Positions 38,604-47,938 of a stretch of DNA of 64,000 nt are shown here, piece after piece. The notes beneath the pieces were generated by a model. It did not search any database and had not been told where the DNA came from. It saw only the letters and a list, made by a program, of their open reading frames with translations. The stretch covers positions 3,378,001 through 3,442,000 of the forward strand of contig NC_012914.1 in NCBI RefSeq assembly GCF_000023585.1, in the 5' to 3' direction. The DNA is from Paenibacillus sp. JDR-2. GTDB taxonomy: Bacteria; Bacillota; Bacilli; Paenibacillales; Paenibacillaceae. Position 1 is the stretch's first letter; every line of letters starts with the position of its first letter. The position numbers and the translations under genes are program-made.

Positions 38604-39491
38604 ATGAATATAGAGGCCTTTGAAAACGGCATCCGTTTTTTAAACGAAATGCTCACGAAATGCAAGGCAAGCGGACTTGGCTTTAAGGTCCACTACTGGG
38701 ACTTGCGACCGCAGCATTACAGCAACCACATTCATAAGCATTCTTACTATGAAGTCTGCTACGTGTTGTCAGGCGAGGGCGAATACCAGGATGAGGATAC
38801 CGTATACGGTCTTGAGGCGGGGACGTTGTTCGTATCCCGGCCGGGTGTCTGGCATCAGATCCGCAGCGAGAACGGGGTGGGGCTCATGTATGTGGCCTAC
38901 GAGCTTGATCCGGAGGGTTCGCGCGAAGAAGATTTCCGCCGCTATGGCCGTAATCTGGAGTCGGGCAATGTGGTATTTAAAAATGCCGACTATACAAGGT
39001 CTATCCATTACTGGCTTGGGTTGTACCATCATGCTTCCTGCCAGCCATACAATGAAATCGAGGATCTGACCATGATGGCAGGCATCCTGCTCACGAGTCT
39101 GGTCCAGCCGTTTGGTCAGGAGGGCAATGTCTCCTCGCCGAGCCCGGCCAGGTCGACGGATTCAACCCGTTATGCGGTTCTGCGTCAGTCTAAGCAATAC
39201 ATTAGAGATAATCTCTCCCGGCCGCTTAAGATTGAGGAGGTTGCGGATTATATGAATCTGTCGACCAGGCAGCTGTCCCGTTTGTTTCAGATGGACGGTG
39301 GAGACACGTTCCTGTCTTATTTGCGTAATGAGCGGTTAAAGCATGCGGAGATTCTATTAAAAACCTCTCTAGCTTCGCTGAAGGAAATAGCGGCGGATTC
39401 CGGGTTTCAATCCGTTCATTATTTTACGAACGTATTTACGGAACAGATGGGGATGCCGCCCGGCGAATACAGGAGACAGCATCTGGATTAA
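38604..39491 (+). CDS. AraC-family regulator with cupin sensor
   Basis: A 295-residue AraC-type regulator. A cupin domain at residues 20-110 shows HYSNHIHKHSYYEVCYVLSGEGEY and ends in LFVSRPGVWHQI; the two helix-turn-helix units are at 195-290 (KIEEVADYMNLSTRQLSRLFQ; LKEIAADSGFQSVHYFTNVFTEQMG). It most likely binds a sugar. It is divergent from phyH, and a GH43 gene follows 90 bases downstream, so either or both may be targets. Confidence 0.92.
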   Translation: MNIEAFENGIRFLNEMLTKCKASGLGFKVHYWDLRPQHYSNHIHKHSYYEVCYVLSGEGEYQDEDTVYGLEAGTLFVSRPGVWHQIRSENGVGLMYVAYELDPEGSREEDFRRYGRNLESGNVVFKNADYTRSIHYWLGLYHHASCQPYNEIEDLTMMAGILLTSLVQPFGQEGNVSSPSPARSTDSTRYAVLRQSKQYIRDNLSRPLKIEEVADYMNLSTRQLSRLFQMDGGDTFLSYLRNERLKHAEILLKTSLASLKEIAADSGFQSVHYFTNVFTEQMGMPPGEYRRQHLD

Positions 39492-39581
39492 CTTTTAAAA
39501 CTTGAGTCCCATTAAAAGGAATAACCGGTGCGATACAGAATTGTTCATAGGGATTACAACCAATAGGAAGGGATTGTTGAT

Positions 39582-40559
39582 ATGAACGCGTATAACTCGG
39601 CTTCAGACATTGCAAACCCAAGTACAGGTCACTTGCTTTCCGATATTCCGGCACATGATCCGTTTATAGTAGCGGATAAGACTGCGGAAACCTATTATTT
39701 GTATACCGGCGGAGGCCCGAGAATTCATGGGATGGACCGTTATGGCGTACTCGCTTATAAAAGCAAGGATCTCGTCAGCTGGGAAGGTCCGTACGTGGTG
39801 TTTACGATTCCGGACGGAATATGGGCGAATCCAAAGCATGGCGCGTGGGCGCCGGAGGTTCATGCCTATAACGGCCGGTATTATCTCTTTGTTACTTTAC
39901 ATAATAACGACAAGAAGCTCGAAGGACAGGGGAACGGCGGTTATCCGCTTCAATGGCGCGGGTCCGTTATCGCTGTTTCCGATTCACTGGAAGGACCATT
40001 CGAGATCATTAAGCGGAATGCTCCGGTTCCGCCGGAAGAGCATATGACGCTGGACGGCTCCTTGTATATAGACGAAGAAGGAACGCCTTGGATGGTCTAT
40101 TGTCATGAGTGGGTGCAGACGGCGGACGGAACCGTTGAAGCGGTTCGGTTAACCGATGATCTGTCCGACCGGGCATCGGATCCTATTCATTTATTTAACG
40201 GCTCGGAAGCTCCATGGGATAATGGCGAGCATAAAGAAGACGGTTCAAGTTCCGTCTATGTGACGGACGGCTGTCAGTTGTACCGAACGAAGGACAACCG
40301 CCTCGTCATGTTATGGTCGACTTACGATAAAGGCAGCTACGTCCAGACAATTGCAAGGTCGACAACCGGCAAGCTGGAAGGACCGTGGGAGCAGCTGGAG
40401 CCGCTTGTCTTTGATGACAGCGGTCATGGCATGTTCTTCCAGACTTTTGACGGGGAATGGAAGCTGATTCTCCACTCTCCGTTCAAGATGCCCGATTCCC
40501 GCTGCAAGCTGTATGATGCGGTGGATGACGGGGATTCGTTCCGGATCAAACAATCATAA
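39582..40559 (+). CDS. Glycoside hydrolase family 43 enzyme
   Basis: A 325-residue five-bladed propeller enzyme of GH43. The catalytic base is Asp26 in HDPFIV; the pKa-setting Asp is in TLDGSLYID near residue 158 and the acid Glu in VYCHEW near residue 171. No signal peptide or carbohydrate module is present, so it acts on imported oligosaccharides. GH43 includes beta-xylosidases and alpha-L-arabinofuranosidases. It follows the AraC gene on the same strand and is closed by a strong terminator. Confidence 0.92.
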   Translation: MNAYNSASDIANPSTGHLLSDIPAHDPFIVADKTAETYYLYTGGGPRIHGMDRYGVLAYKSKDLVSWEGPYVVFTIPDGIWANPKHGAWAPEVHAYNGRYYLFVTLHNNDKKLEGQGNGGYPLQWRGSVIAVSDSLEGPFEIIKRNAPVPPEEHMTLDGSLYIDEEGTPWMVYCHEWVQTADGTVEAVRLTDDLSDRASDPIHLFNGSEAPWDNGEHKEDGSSSVYVTDGCQLYRTKDNRLVMLWSTYDKGSYVQTIARSTTGKLEGPWEQLEPLVFDDSGHGMFFQTFDGEWKLILHSPFKMPDSRCKLYDAVDDGDSFRIKQS

Positions 40560-40572
40560 AATAATTCCATTC

Positions 40573-40621
40573 CTAAAAACGCCTGCTATCGAGTGAAATC
40601 GAAGCAGGCGTTTTTTTTTGT
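40573..40621 (+). terminator. Terminator after GH43 gene
   Basis: AACGCCTGCT / AGCAGGCGTT with an inner ATCGA / TCGA pairing, then nine T. Confidence 0.92.
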
Positions 40622-40777
40622 TCCACCCCAATCATGCGCTTTTTCGACAATTATCAAGAAAATGCGTCTTCCAATGTCGAGCGTTCATTAGGCTGATTAG
40701 CATATTGGAAAATACCGTTTGTCCTAGAATAATGGTGGATATGGATTCAGACTCTAATCGTCATCGGGGGATAAGAT

Positions 40778-42541
40778 ATGATCGCAAGCTATTGGAACAG
40801 GGTTAGGCTCTTGCACAAGCTCATCGTCATTGTCATTTTGTTTCTAATCTTTCCCGTTTTGATCATCGGTTATTATTTGTTCTCGGCCAGCCTGTCGCTT
40901 GCCCAGAAGGAAGGACGTGAGATGCTGGAGGAAGTCGTGTATCAGCTGAACGAGAATATCGAATACCGAATCATTGGCTATCAGAATATCCTGATGCAGT
41001 TGTCGCTTGATTCCGGAATTACGACCACGCTTACGCAAAACTATCAGTCACTCGAAGAAGAAGTGATGGGTCTCCAGCAAATGAATGCGGCGGTAAACCG
41101 GATCAGGTCCTATTTTCCGATGAAGACTATCCAATTCTATAAGACAAATGCTACCCTGCACGAGGATGGCGGAACGGTACTTAATCTGCAGAGAGCGGAG
41201 AAGGAAGAATGGTATTCCGATATGAAGGAAGCGAACCAGTCCTTCTACTGGCATTTCAACTGGAAGGATGATTATTCCGAGCCTACGCTGTATATCAGTA
41301 AATGGCTCGTGGATTATTTATCGAATGAGAAATACGGATTCATCCATGTTGAAGTGACAAACCGGGCGTTGTTTGATCAAGTTACAAATCCGTTGGCAAG
41401 CAAAAAAGGCGGATTTATCGTTCTGGACGATAAGGGGAAAGTACTGGCGGATTATCTGAATGAACAAGGCAAGGAGGACAGTCTGCAGCCCGCATACCTG
41501 AGCAAGGTTTACGAGGCAAAGCATGGTTGGTACCGGGCGAAAATAAACGGGTCGAAGAGCCTTGTCGTTTACGAGACGAATAGTCTCGGGTGGAAGGTCG
41601 TGACCGTCGTGAGCCAGGAGGAATTATGGCAGAAGCTTCAATTGGTCAAGAAAGCGGCAGTAGCTGTCAGCATTTTGTTCGTTGTTTTAACTGTCACCGT
41701 GCTTGCCGGTTTCGGATTAAGAACAACCAAGAGACTTAATTTCCTTATCCGAAGCATGAGAAGGGTACGAAGTGGCGATATGGGCTTAACGATCAAGGTA
41801 CATAGCAAGGATGAGCTGGCCGATCTTGAAGAGGAGTTCAATAACATGTCTATTCGCCTGGAGCAATCGCTCGGAGACATTTCCGAGGCGAGGAGCCGGG
41901 CCGAAAGGGAGAAGCTGAATTTACTTCAAGCTCAGATTAATCCCCATTTTCTGTATAACACGCTTGCCCTGGTCAAGAGCATGGCGATGGACGTCGGATC
42001 CTCCGAAATTAGCCGTACGGTTGACGACCTAGCCAGGTTTTTCAGGCTAGCCTTGAATCGAGGGGTCGACATTTTATCATTCTCGGAAGAACTGGAGCAT
42101 GTCAAAGCATATTTGGAGATTCATAAATCGCGATATCCCGGAAGGCTAAACGTTGTATTTGAATTGGAGGAGGAGACGCTTTTTTGCCACATCGTGAAAA
42201 TCACGCTGCAGCCCATTGTGGAGAATGCTTTGCTTCATGCCTTCGTCCATACAGGAGGTCGCGGCTGCTTAACGTTATCCGCTTCCATGATTCGGAATAC
42301 GTTATGCGTCACGATAGCCGATAACGGATCAGGCATGGAGAGTGAACAGCTGGAGCGCTTGTTGAGCAATGCGAATGGAGCCAATGACAACGGCGGATTC
42401 GGAGTTTACAACGTGAACGAACGTTTAAAGCGCCACTATGGTGAAGCTTTTTATATGGATATTCAAAGCGCGCCGGGAGAAGGAACCAAGGTATGCTTGC
42501 ATATTCCGCAAGATAGAAACCATCGCACAGAAGCTAGTTAA
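40778..42541 (+). CDS. YesM-type sensor histidine kinase
   Basis: A 587-residue membrane sensor kinase. Helix 1 is at residues 13-33, an extracellular sensor domain covers about 35-290, helix 2 is at 293-312, and a HAMP segment follows. The catalytic part is of the internal-region type: LLQAQINPHFLYNTL with phospho-acceptor His390, then an ATP-binding domain with IADNGSGM. YesM kinases sense extracellular sugars or solute-binding proteins. It is paired with the response regulator 14 bases downstream. Confidence 0.95.
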   Translation: MIASYWNRVRLLHKLIVIVILFLIFPVLIIGYYLFSASLSLAQKEGREMLEEVVYQLNENIEYRIIGYQNILMQLSLDSGITTTLTQNYQSLEEEVMGLQQMNAAVNRIRSYFPMKTIQFYKTNATLHEDGGTVLNLQRAEKEEWYSDMKEANQSFYWHFNWKDDYSEPTLYISKWLVDYLSNEKYGFIHVEVTNRALFDQVTNPLASKKGGFIVLDDKGKVLADYLNEQGKEDSLQPAYLSKVYEAKHGWYRAKINGSKSLVVYETNSLGWKVVTVVSQEELWQKLQLVKKAAVAVSILFVVLTVTVLAGFGLRTTKRLNFLIRSMRRVRSGDMGLTIKVHSKDELADLEEEFNNMSIRLEQSLGDISEARSRAEREKLNLLQAQINPHFLYNTLALVKSMAMDVGSSEISRTVDDLARFFRLALNRGVDILSFSEELEHVKAYLEIHKSRYPGRLNVVFELEEETLFCHIVKITLQPIVENALLHAFVHTGGRGCLTLSASMIRNTLCVTIADNGSGMESEQLERLLSNANGANDNGGFGVYNVNERLKRHYGEAFYMDIQSAPGEGTKVCLHIPQDRNHRTEAS

Positions 42542-42555
42542 ATGGGGGGATCATC

Positions 42556-44190
42556 TTGATTAACGTATTTGTAGTCGACGACGAGGAACGGCAGCGCCGC
42601 TCCATTGTAAAGCATGTGGCGTGGGAGCAATACCAAATGCGCGTAACCGGTGACTGGGAAGGCGCGGATGAAGCAATAGAAGGAGCTATGCGGAATGCTC
42701 CCGATTTGCTGATTACGGACATTCGCCTGCTCGGCATAGACGGCCTTGAGCTGTCATCCCGCATGAGAAAAATCAATCCGGGTGTTCGCATAATTATGGT
42801 CACGGGCTATGAGGAGTTTCAATATGCCAAAACGGCTCTGGATATCGGCGTGGATGCTTTTCTCGTTAAACCGGTCATATTCGAGGAACTGCATGCGATA
42901 CTGGAGCGAATCTGCCGGGAAGAGCAATCAAAGAGGCTTAGGAGCAGGGAAGAGCTGCAAATGAAGGAGCAGATCGAGGTCTATAAGCCGATTGCGCAGG
43001 AGCAATTGCTCCAAGAAATATTGCATGGACTTATTGTTGGCGAGGAGGCGATCCGCAAGAGAGCAATGGCATTTGAGCTGTTCATCGCTGAGGGGCATCG
43101 GCGTGTTCTGACAATAAACGATCCATCCGGCCGAGTAGAAGTTATAGCGGTGGAGGATGAGGTGAGCCGTAACAGGAATTTGCTAAAAGAAGCGGCAGAG
43201 GCAGCTTTTGGTTCCAATCTGGAGTTAATGACAACATCGCAGCGTGGCAACTTGATCCTTATTTTGCGAAATAATACGGAACTAGACAAATTCGAGCAGG
43301 AAACTACCCGAAGCATTGAGCGGCTTTGCGCGGAGATGGAAAGGTGGGATAGCTGTAATTCCCGAATTGGAATCGGACCGCCTGTCGCGGAGGTGAATCA
43401 ATTAAGCGAGAGTTTTCGTCTCGCCCAAAGAGCGGCGAATTTACAGCTTTTCGGCGGGGAAGAGAGAGTATATTGCTGGAAGCAGCTATTGGAGCAAGGA
43501 GCAGGCAGGGTGAAGAGCCTGGAAGAATTAACGGCTGATTTGATAGAGATGCTTGGGGCTGGAGATATTCAGAACAGCTTAAGCCTGCTGGGAGAGCTGC
43601 TTAGCACAATTACAGGGAATCTGCAGATGCATGGCGCGGAATTAAGAAGCTTCTGCATGCATCTTACCAGCAGGGCTTACCAAGTTGCCTCGGATATTGG
43701 CGAAGCAAACCGTCAGTTCGGTTCAGAGCAAAAGTTATGGGAACAGCTTCTCTTATGCCGGGAGGAGCGTGAGCTGCTGCAGGAAACCATTCGGATTATA
43801 AAAGAAATCAGCGAGTTTATCGCGGACCGGAGAATGAGTCACGCTCAGATCGTCGTACAGAAAGCGATTGAATATATGTGTGCGCATTATAAGGAGAATT
43901 TATCGCTTCGTTCTGTTGCGGAGTCGGTATTTTTAAGCCCCAATTATTTGGGTGCTCTCTTCAGAACCGAGCTGGGTGAATCCTTCACCGATCAATTAAT
44001 ACGAATTCGTATTCAGAGAGCCAAGGACATGCTGAAGAATCCTGAATTTAAGCTGTACGAAGTTGCGGATCAAATCGGTTATCAGAACATGGGCTATTTT
44101 ACCGGTTTATTCAAGAGGATGACTGGTCTCAGCCCGAAAGAGTACCGGGATCTTCACGGTTACTCCCGAATCGTGCGAGAACAGAATTAA
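42556..44190 (+). CDS. YesN-type response regulator with AraC output
   Basis: A 544-residue response regulator: receiver domain with phosphorylated Asp55 (LITDIRLLGIDG), a middle helical linker (130-430), and a C-terminal AraC double helix-turn-helix (LSLRSVAESVFLSPNYLGALFR; KLYEVADQIGYQNMGYFTGLFKRMTGLSPKEYR). The start is TTG with GGGGGG upstream. Together with YesM it should activate the sugar-transport operon immediately downstream. Confidence 0.95.
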   Translation: MINVFVVDDEERQRRSIVKHVAWEQYQMRVTGDWEGADEAIEGAMRNAPDLLITDIRLLGIDGLELSSRMRKINPGVRIIMVTGYEEFQYAKTALDIGVDAFLVKPVIFEELHAILERICREEQSKRLRSREELQMKEQIEVYKPIAQEQLLQEILHGLIVGEEAIRKRAMAFELFIAEGHRRVLTINDPSGRVEVIAVEDEVSRNRNLLKEAAEAAFGSNLELMTTSQRGNLILILRNNTELDKFEQETTRSIERLCAEMERWDSCNSRIGIGPPVAEVNQLSESFRLAQRAANLQLFGGEERVYCWKQLLEQGAGRVKSLEELTADLIEMLGAGDIQNSLSLLGELLSTITGNLQMHGAELRSFCMHLTSRAYQVASDIGEANRQFGSEQKLWEQLLLCREERELLQETIRIIKEISEFIADRRMSHAQIVVQKAIEYMCAHYKENLSLRSVAESVFLSPNYLGALFRTELGESFTDQLIRIRIQRAKDMLKNPEFKLYEVADQIGYQNMGYFTGLFKRMTGLSPKEYRDLHGYSRIVREQN

Positions 44191-44206
44191 TAGCGTCTCA
44201 GGATAA

Positions 44207-44221
44207 TTGTAAGCGCTTTAG
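44207..44221 (+). promoter_or_regulatory. Candidate CcpA (cre) site before the lpl operon
   Basis: TTGTAAGCGCTTTAG matches TGWNANCGNTNWCA except at the last two positions. It lies about 58 bases before lplB; glucose repression is inferred. Confidence 0.5.
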
Positions 44222-44278
44222 CCTTTCTCTATAGTTTTAGTAGGAAGGGAAATAGGAAGAGAGAGAGGAGATGAACCC

Positions 44279-45187
44279 ATGAACCGCCTGTGGATGATCA
44301 AGCAAAAGGGCTACCTGCCGCTGTACGTCATTTTGCTGCCCGGCATCGCGTTAGTCGTTTTGTTTAATTACATTCCGATGTTGGGACTTCAAATCGCGTT
44401 TCGGGATTACGGCTTCAGCGGCGGCATCTGGAATAGTCCGTGGATTGGCCTGCAAAACTTTAAAGAGTTTGCGGCGAGTCATGACTTCTGGAAAGCGACG
44501 GGCAATACGCTATTGCTCACCTTTCTTCGGTTGCTGTTTGTTTTTCCAACCACAATCGTTTTTGCTTTGCTTATCAACGAAGTTAGAGCCGTCCGTTTTA
44601 AGCGAATGGTGCAATCGCTCAGTTATCTACCGCATTTTGTATCGTGGATCGTCGTAATTGGATTTCTGGATGCTTTCTTGTCCATCGACGGAGGCGGCGC
44701 CAATTCCCTGCTGCGAACCTTCGGAATGGATCCGGTCGCTTTTATGGGCTCGGAGACTTGGTTTCGTCCCATCTTTGTCGCAAGCAGCATGTGGAAGGAA
44801 ATTGGCTGGGGAACGATTCTTTATTTGGCCGCTATTTCAGGCATTAATCCAGTGCTTTACGAGGCGGCTGTCATGGATGGGGCAGGACGTTTCGCTCAGA
44901 TGCGCTACATCACTATTCCCGGTATCGTACCGATCATATCCATCGTACTCATTCTAACCGTTCCGAGCTTGCTTAGCGTCGGAATCGACCAAATCTACGC
45001 CATGATTAATCCGGCCAATATGGGAGTTGCGGAAGTTATTGATACGTATGTGCTTCGTCTTGGTATCGGACAAGCTCAATATTCCGAGACAACGGCTATT
45101 GGACTCGTTATGAGCATTATCTCGACGGTGCTGCTCATCGTGTGCAATATGTTATCCAAGCGTATGGGCGGAGACAGCTTATGGTAG
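44279..45187 (+). CDS. LplB-type sugar ABC transporter permease
   Basis: A 302-residue inner permease with six helices. The EAA loop is YEAAVMDGAGRFAQMRYITIPGIVPI near residue 197. The N-terminus LPLYVILLPGIALVVLFNYIPMLGLQIAFRDY is typical of the LplB/YtcP group, which imports complex oligosaccharides. The ATPase is not encoded here; such systems usually share an MsmX-type ATPase from elsewhere in the genome. Confidence 0.94.
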   Translation: MNRLWMIKQKGYLPLYVILLPGIALVVLFNYIPMLGLQIAFRDYGFSGGIWNSPWIGLQNFKEFAASHDFWKATGNTLLLTFLRLLFVFPTTIVFALLINEVRAVRFKRMVQSLSYLPHFVSWIVVIGFLDAFLSIDGGGANSLLRTFGMDPVAFMGSETWFRPIFVASSMWKEIGWGTILYLAAISGINPVLYEAAVMDGAGRFAQMRYITIPGIVPIISIVLILTVPSLLSVGIDQIYAMINPANMGVAEVIDTYVLRLGIGQAQYSETTAIGLVMSIISTVLLIVCNMLSKRMGGDSLW

Positions 45188-45206
45188 AAAGGGTGAAGAT
45201 AGAGAG

Positions 45207-46112
45207 ATGGAACGGTCAACATTTGGAGAAAGGGCTTTTACGATAGGAAATGCGGTTCTCTTGACCATCTTTGCATTCCTATGCGTTTATCCGTTCTGGT
45301 ACATTCTGATTCTCTCCCTTAACGAAGGAAGAGACGCCGGCATGGGCGGCATTTACTGGCTGCCTCGAGTATTTACCTTGGATAATTACCGCGTCATGTT
45401 ATCCGATATTACCATCCTGAATGCCTTCTGGATTACGGTGCAGCGTACCATTATCGGTACAGCGGGCTCTCTTCTGATAACCTCATTCGTAGCTTTTTCT
45501 TTGTCCCGCAGAGAATTACCCGGCAGGCAGAAACTTCTCTTCGTTTTTCTGATAGTCATGCTGTTCAGCGGGGGGCTTATTCCTTATTACATTCAGTTAA
45601 TGAACCTGCATTTGATCAACAGCTTCTGGGTATACGTCATTCCATCGTTGTTCAGCGTCTGGAATATGTTCGTGATGAAAACCTCGTTCCAGAACACGAT
45701 TCCGGAAAGCGTCGTAGAGTCGGTCAAGCTTGACGGCGGAGGGTATCTGCGAATTTATTTCCATATCGTGCTTCCGTTCTCCATGCCGTTATTTGCGGCG
45801 CTTGGCTTATTCACTGCCGTGGGGCAATGGAACGATTGGTTCACGGGAGCTTTTTTCGTTAACGATATTCAACTTCAGCCGCTTCCAACCTATCTGCAGC
45901 GCATGCTCAGCACCATTGAAGCCAGTCAAGTCATAAGCTCGAGTCAGATGACAACCATGAATCAGACCCGTCTATACAATCCGGATGCGATTACGCCCAA
46001 GTCGGTTCGAATGGCAACGATTATGATTACCGTTCTACCTATTCTCGTTGTTTATCCGTTTGTTCAACGGTTCTTCGTAAAAGGCGTATTAATCGGTTCC
46101 GTCAAAGAGTAG
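45207..46112 (+). CDS. LplC-type sugar ABC transporter permease
   Basis: A 301-residue permease with six helices. The EAA-loop sequence is PESVVESVKLDGGGYLRIYFHIVLPFSMPL near residue 167. It has the typical LplC C-terminus VYPFVQRFFVKGVLIGSVKE. It is the partner of the upstream permease, 19 bases away. Confidence 0.94.
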   Translation: MERSTFGERAFTIGNAVLLTIFAFLCVYPFWYILILSLNEGRDAGMGGIYWLPRVFTLDNYRVMLSDITILNAFWITVQRTIIGTAGSLLITSFVAFSLSRRELPGRQKLLFVFLIVMLFSGGLIPYYIQLMNLHLINSFWVYVIPSLFSVWNMFVMKTSFQNTIPESVVESVKLDGGGYLRIYFHIVLPFSMPLFAALGLFTAVGQWNDWFTGAFFVNDIQLQPLPTYLQRMLSTIEASQVISSSQMTTMNQTRLYNPDAITPKSVRMATIMITVLPILVVYPFVQRFFVKGVLIGSVKE

Positions 46113-46150
46113 CGATTCAAGCAACTTATTCCGATAGGGGGACATTCCTG

Positions 46151-47935
46151 ATGAATAAAAGATGGAAGAATAGCGGTATATTGACGCTTGTTATTACGGT
46201 AAATGCGATGTTGGCTGCGGGCTGCACGATAAGTAGCGGCGGCGGGAATCCAAACAGCGAACAGAAGGGGGACTCTGCCTCCCCGGTTCAAGAAACGCAC
46301 TACAGCTTGTATGCTCCCGCAATGACTACGCCAATTAATCTTGATGGGCCAATAACGCAAGAGGTTATGAAAAGAACCGGCGTGCAATGGGATAAAGTCG
46401 AGATCGGCAACGGAGGTGACTTGTCGCAGCAAATTAACCTCAAGCTTGCGGGCGGCAGTTTTCCCGATGCCATTATTTTGCCATCCGATAGTCTCGTCTG
46501 GTCGCGGCTGATTAATGAGAAGAAGCTGCTTCCGCTCGATGATTACTTCAATAAGCCGGAGGAATACCCGAATCTGGCCAAGATCGATAAGCGGATAATC
46601 GATTACTGGCGTGCAAGCGACGGTCATATCTACTTCGTCCCTTCCGCGTACGAGCCCGTCATCGATAATCCGTCAGCGTGGCAGGGCAATGCGCAAGGGT
46701 TATGGGTTCAGAATACGATTCTGGACAAAGCGGGCATGACGTCGGATGATCTCAAGACGCTGGACGGTTTCGAGAAATATCTAAATGCTGTCAAAGGCCT
46801 AAAGGATGAGCAAGGACGGAATTTGATTCCGTTGTCGCTTGGCGGTGAGAACTTTGCGGGACTTGAAATCGTTATGTCCATGTTTGGCGTTCGAAGCGAG
46901 GGCAACGGATACAACGAGCAGCCGGACGGAACGGTTATTCCGGATTACGAGATGCCCGGCTTCAAGGATGCTTTTGAATGGCTTAATCATCTCAATCAGC
47001 AAGGGCTGATCGACCCGGAGACTTCCTTCCAGAAGAAGGATTTATTCAAGGAGAAAGTCAATAATCTGCGCTTTGGCGCCATGCTGTTCGGCGGATGGGA
47101 CAATCCTAACGTAACGACGCTGAAGAACAATAACATCCCTGAAGCGATTACTTATAACGAGCTCAAGAAACAGGGCTTCCCGGACGGTTGGTTCTATCCG
47201 ACGGAGCTTCCGGCAATTCCAAATGTAAAGCTGGCCCAATACGCAAACTATAATCCGTTCGGCACGAACGGAACGGGGCTGAGCACGGCGATTAAAGATC
47301 CGGACCGGTTAATGAAGGGGATTGACTGGATGCAGACCAATGAAGCCTTTGTCCTCATGGAGTATGGTCCGGAGAGTATGGGCGCTTACAAAATGGAGGA
47401 TGGGGCAGCCGTCGAGAATTACGAGGTGTTCCGCGGACCTAAATTCTGGGGCGGCGATAACGGAGGAATGGCCAGCGTTACGCAATACGGATTCTGGTGG
47501 TGGAAAAACCTTGCGAGCGTAGGCAGCTCTCATATCAAAACAATGGAATCGCCTTGGCCCGCTTATAATGCCATGCTGTATGAGGCGGAGGAAATCAATC
47601 ATAAGCAAGGGGCGTTTGGATTGACGCCAAAAGCAGCCCGCATTAAGCCGACGATTGGCGGAACCGTAGAGAAATACGGCCCGGTACAAGGGGATATTCG
47701 TTTGAAATATTACGCGAAGATGCTGCTGGCTAAGAGCGATAAGGATTTTGAGACGGCGTACAATCAATTTCTGGACGAGATGAAGGTGCGCGGTCACGAC
47801 GAAGAGACGACAGCCGAGTTTAACCAAGCTTATCAGGCTTACAGCGAAACACCGGCTGGCAAAATTACCGTTGAGATTACAAAGACGCTTCCGCGTAATG
47901 TCTATAGCGACGTCCCGGCTATTATAGGGGAGTAA
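46151..47935 (+). CDS. Extracellular sugar-binding lipoprotein (LipO-like)
   Basis: A 594-residue solute-binding protein. The lipobox is LAAGC (Cys25), and the mature chain starts with a Ser/Gly-rich linker. Length matches the LipO group that partners LplB and LplC, larger than normal family 1 binding proteins. Family phrases include GGSFPDAIIL, LPLDDYFN and IDWMQTNEAFVLMEYGPE. It delivers oligosaccharide to the permeases and may also signal to YesM. Confidence 0.94.
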   Translation: MNKRWKNSGILTLVITVNAMLAAGCTISSGGGNPNSEQKGDSASPVQETHYSLYAPAMTTPINLDGPITQEVMKRTGVQWDKVEIGNGGDLSQQINLKLAGGSFPDAIILPSDSLVWSRLINEKKLLPLDDYFNKPEEYPNLAKIDKRIIDYWRASDGHIYFVPSAYEPVIDNPSAWQGNAQGLWVQNTILDKAGMTSDDLKTLDGFEKYLNAVKGLKDEQGRNLIPLSLGGENFAGLEIVMSMFGVRSEGNGYNEQPDGTVIPDYEMPGFKDAFEWLNHLNQQGLIDPETSFQKKDLFKEKVNNLRFGAMLFGGWDNPNVTTLKNNNIPEAITYNELKKQGFPDGWFYPTELPAIPNVKLAQYANYNPFGTNGTGLSTAIKDPDRLMKGIDWMQTNEAFVLMEYGPESMGAYKMEDGAAVENYEVFRGPKFWGGDNGGMASVTQYGFWWWKNLASVGSSHIKTMESPWPAYNAMLYEAEEINHKQGAFGLTPKAARIKPTIGGTVEKYGPVQGDIRLKYYAKMLLAKSDKDFETAYNQFLDEMKVRGHDEETTAEFNQAYQAYSETPAGKITVEITKTLPRNVYSDVPAIIGE

Positions 47936-47938
47936 TAA

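Noticed and set aside
39582-40559. Reading the GH43-AraC-PhyH stretch as an operon with YesMN
   Set aside because: A strong terminator at 40573-40621 and opposite strand of phyH separate them; any link is only functional.
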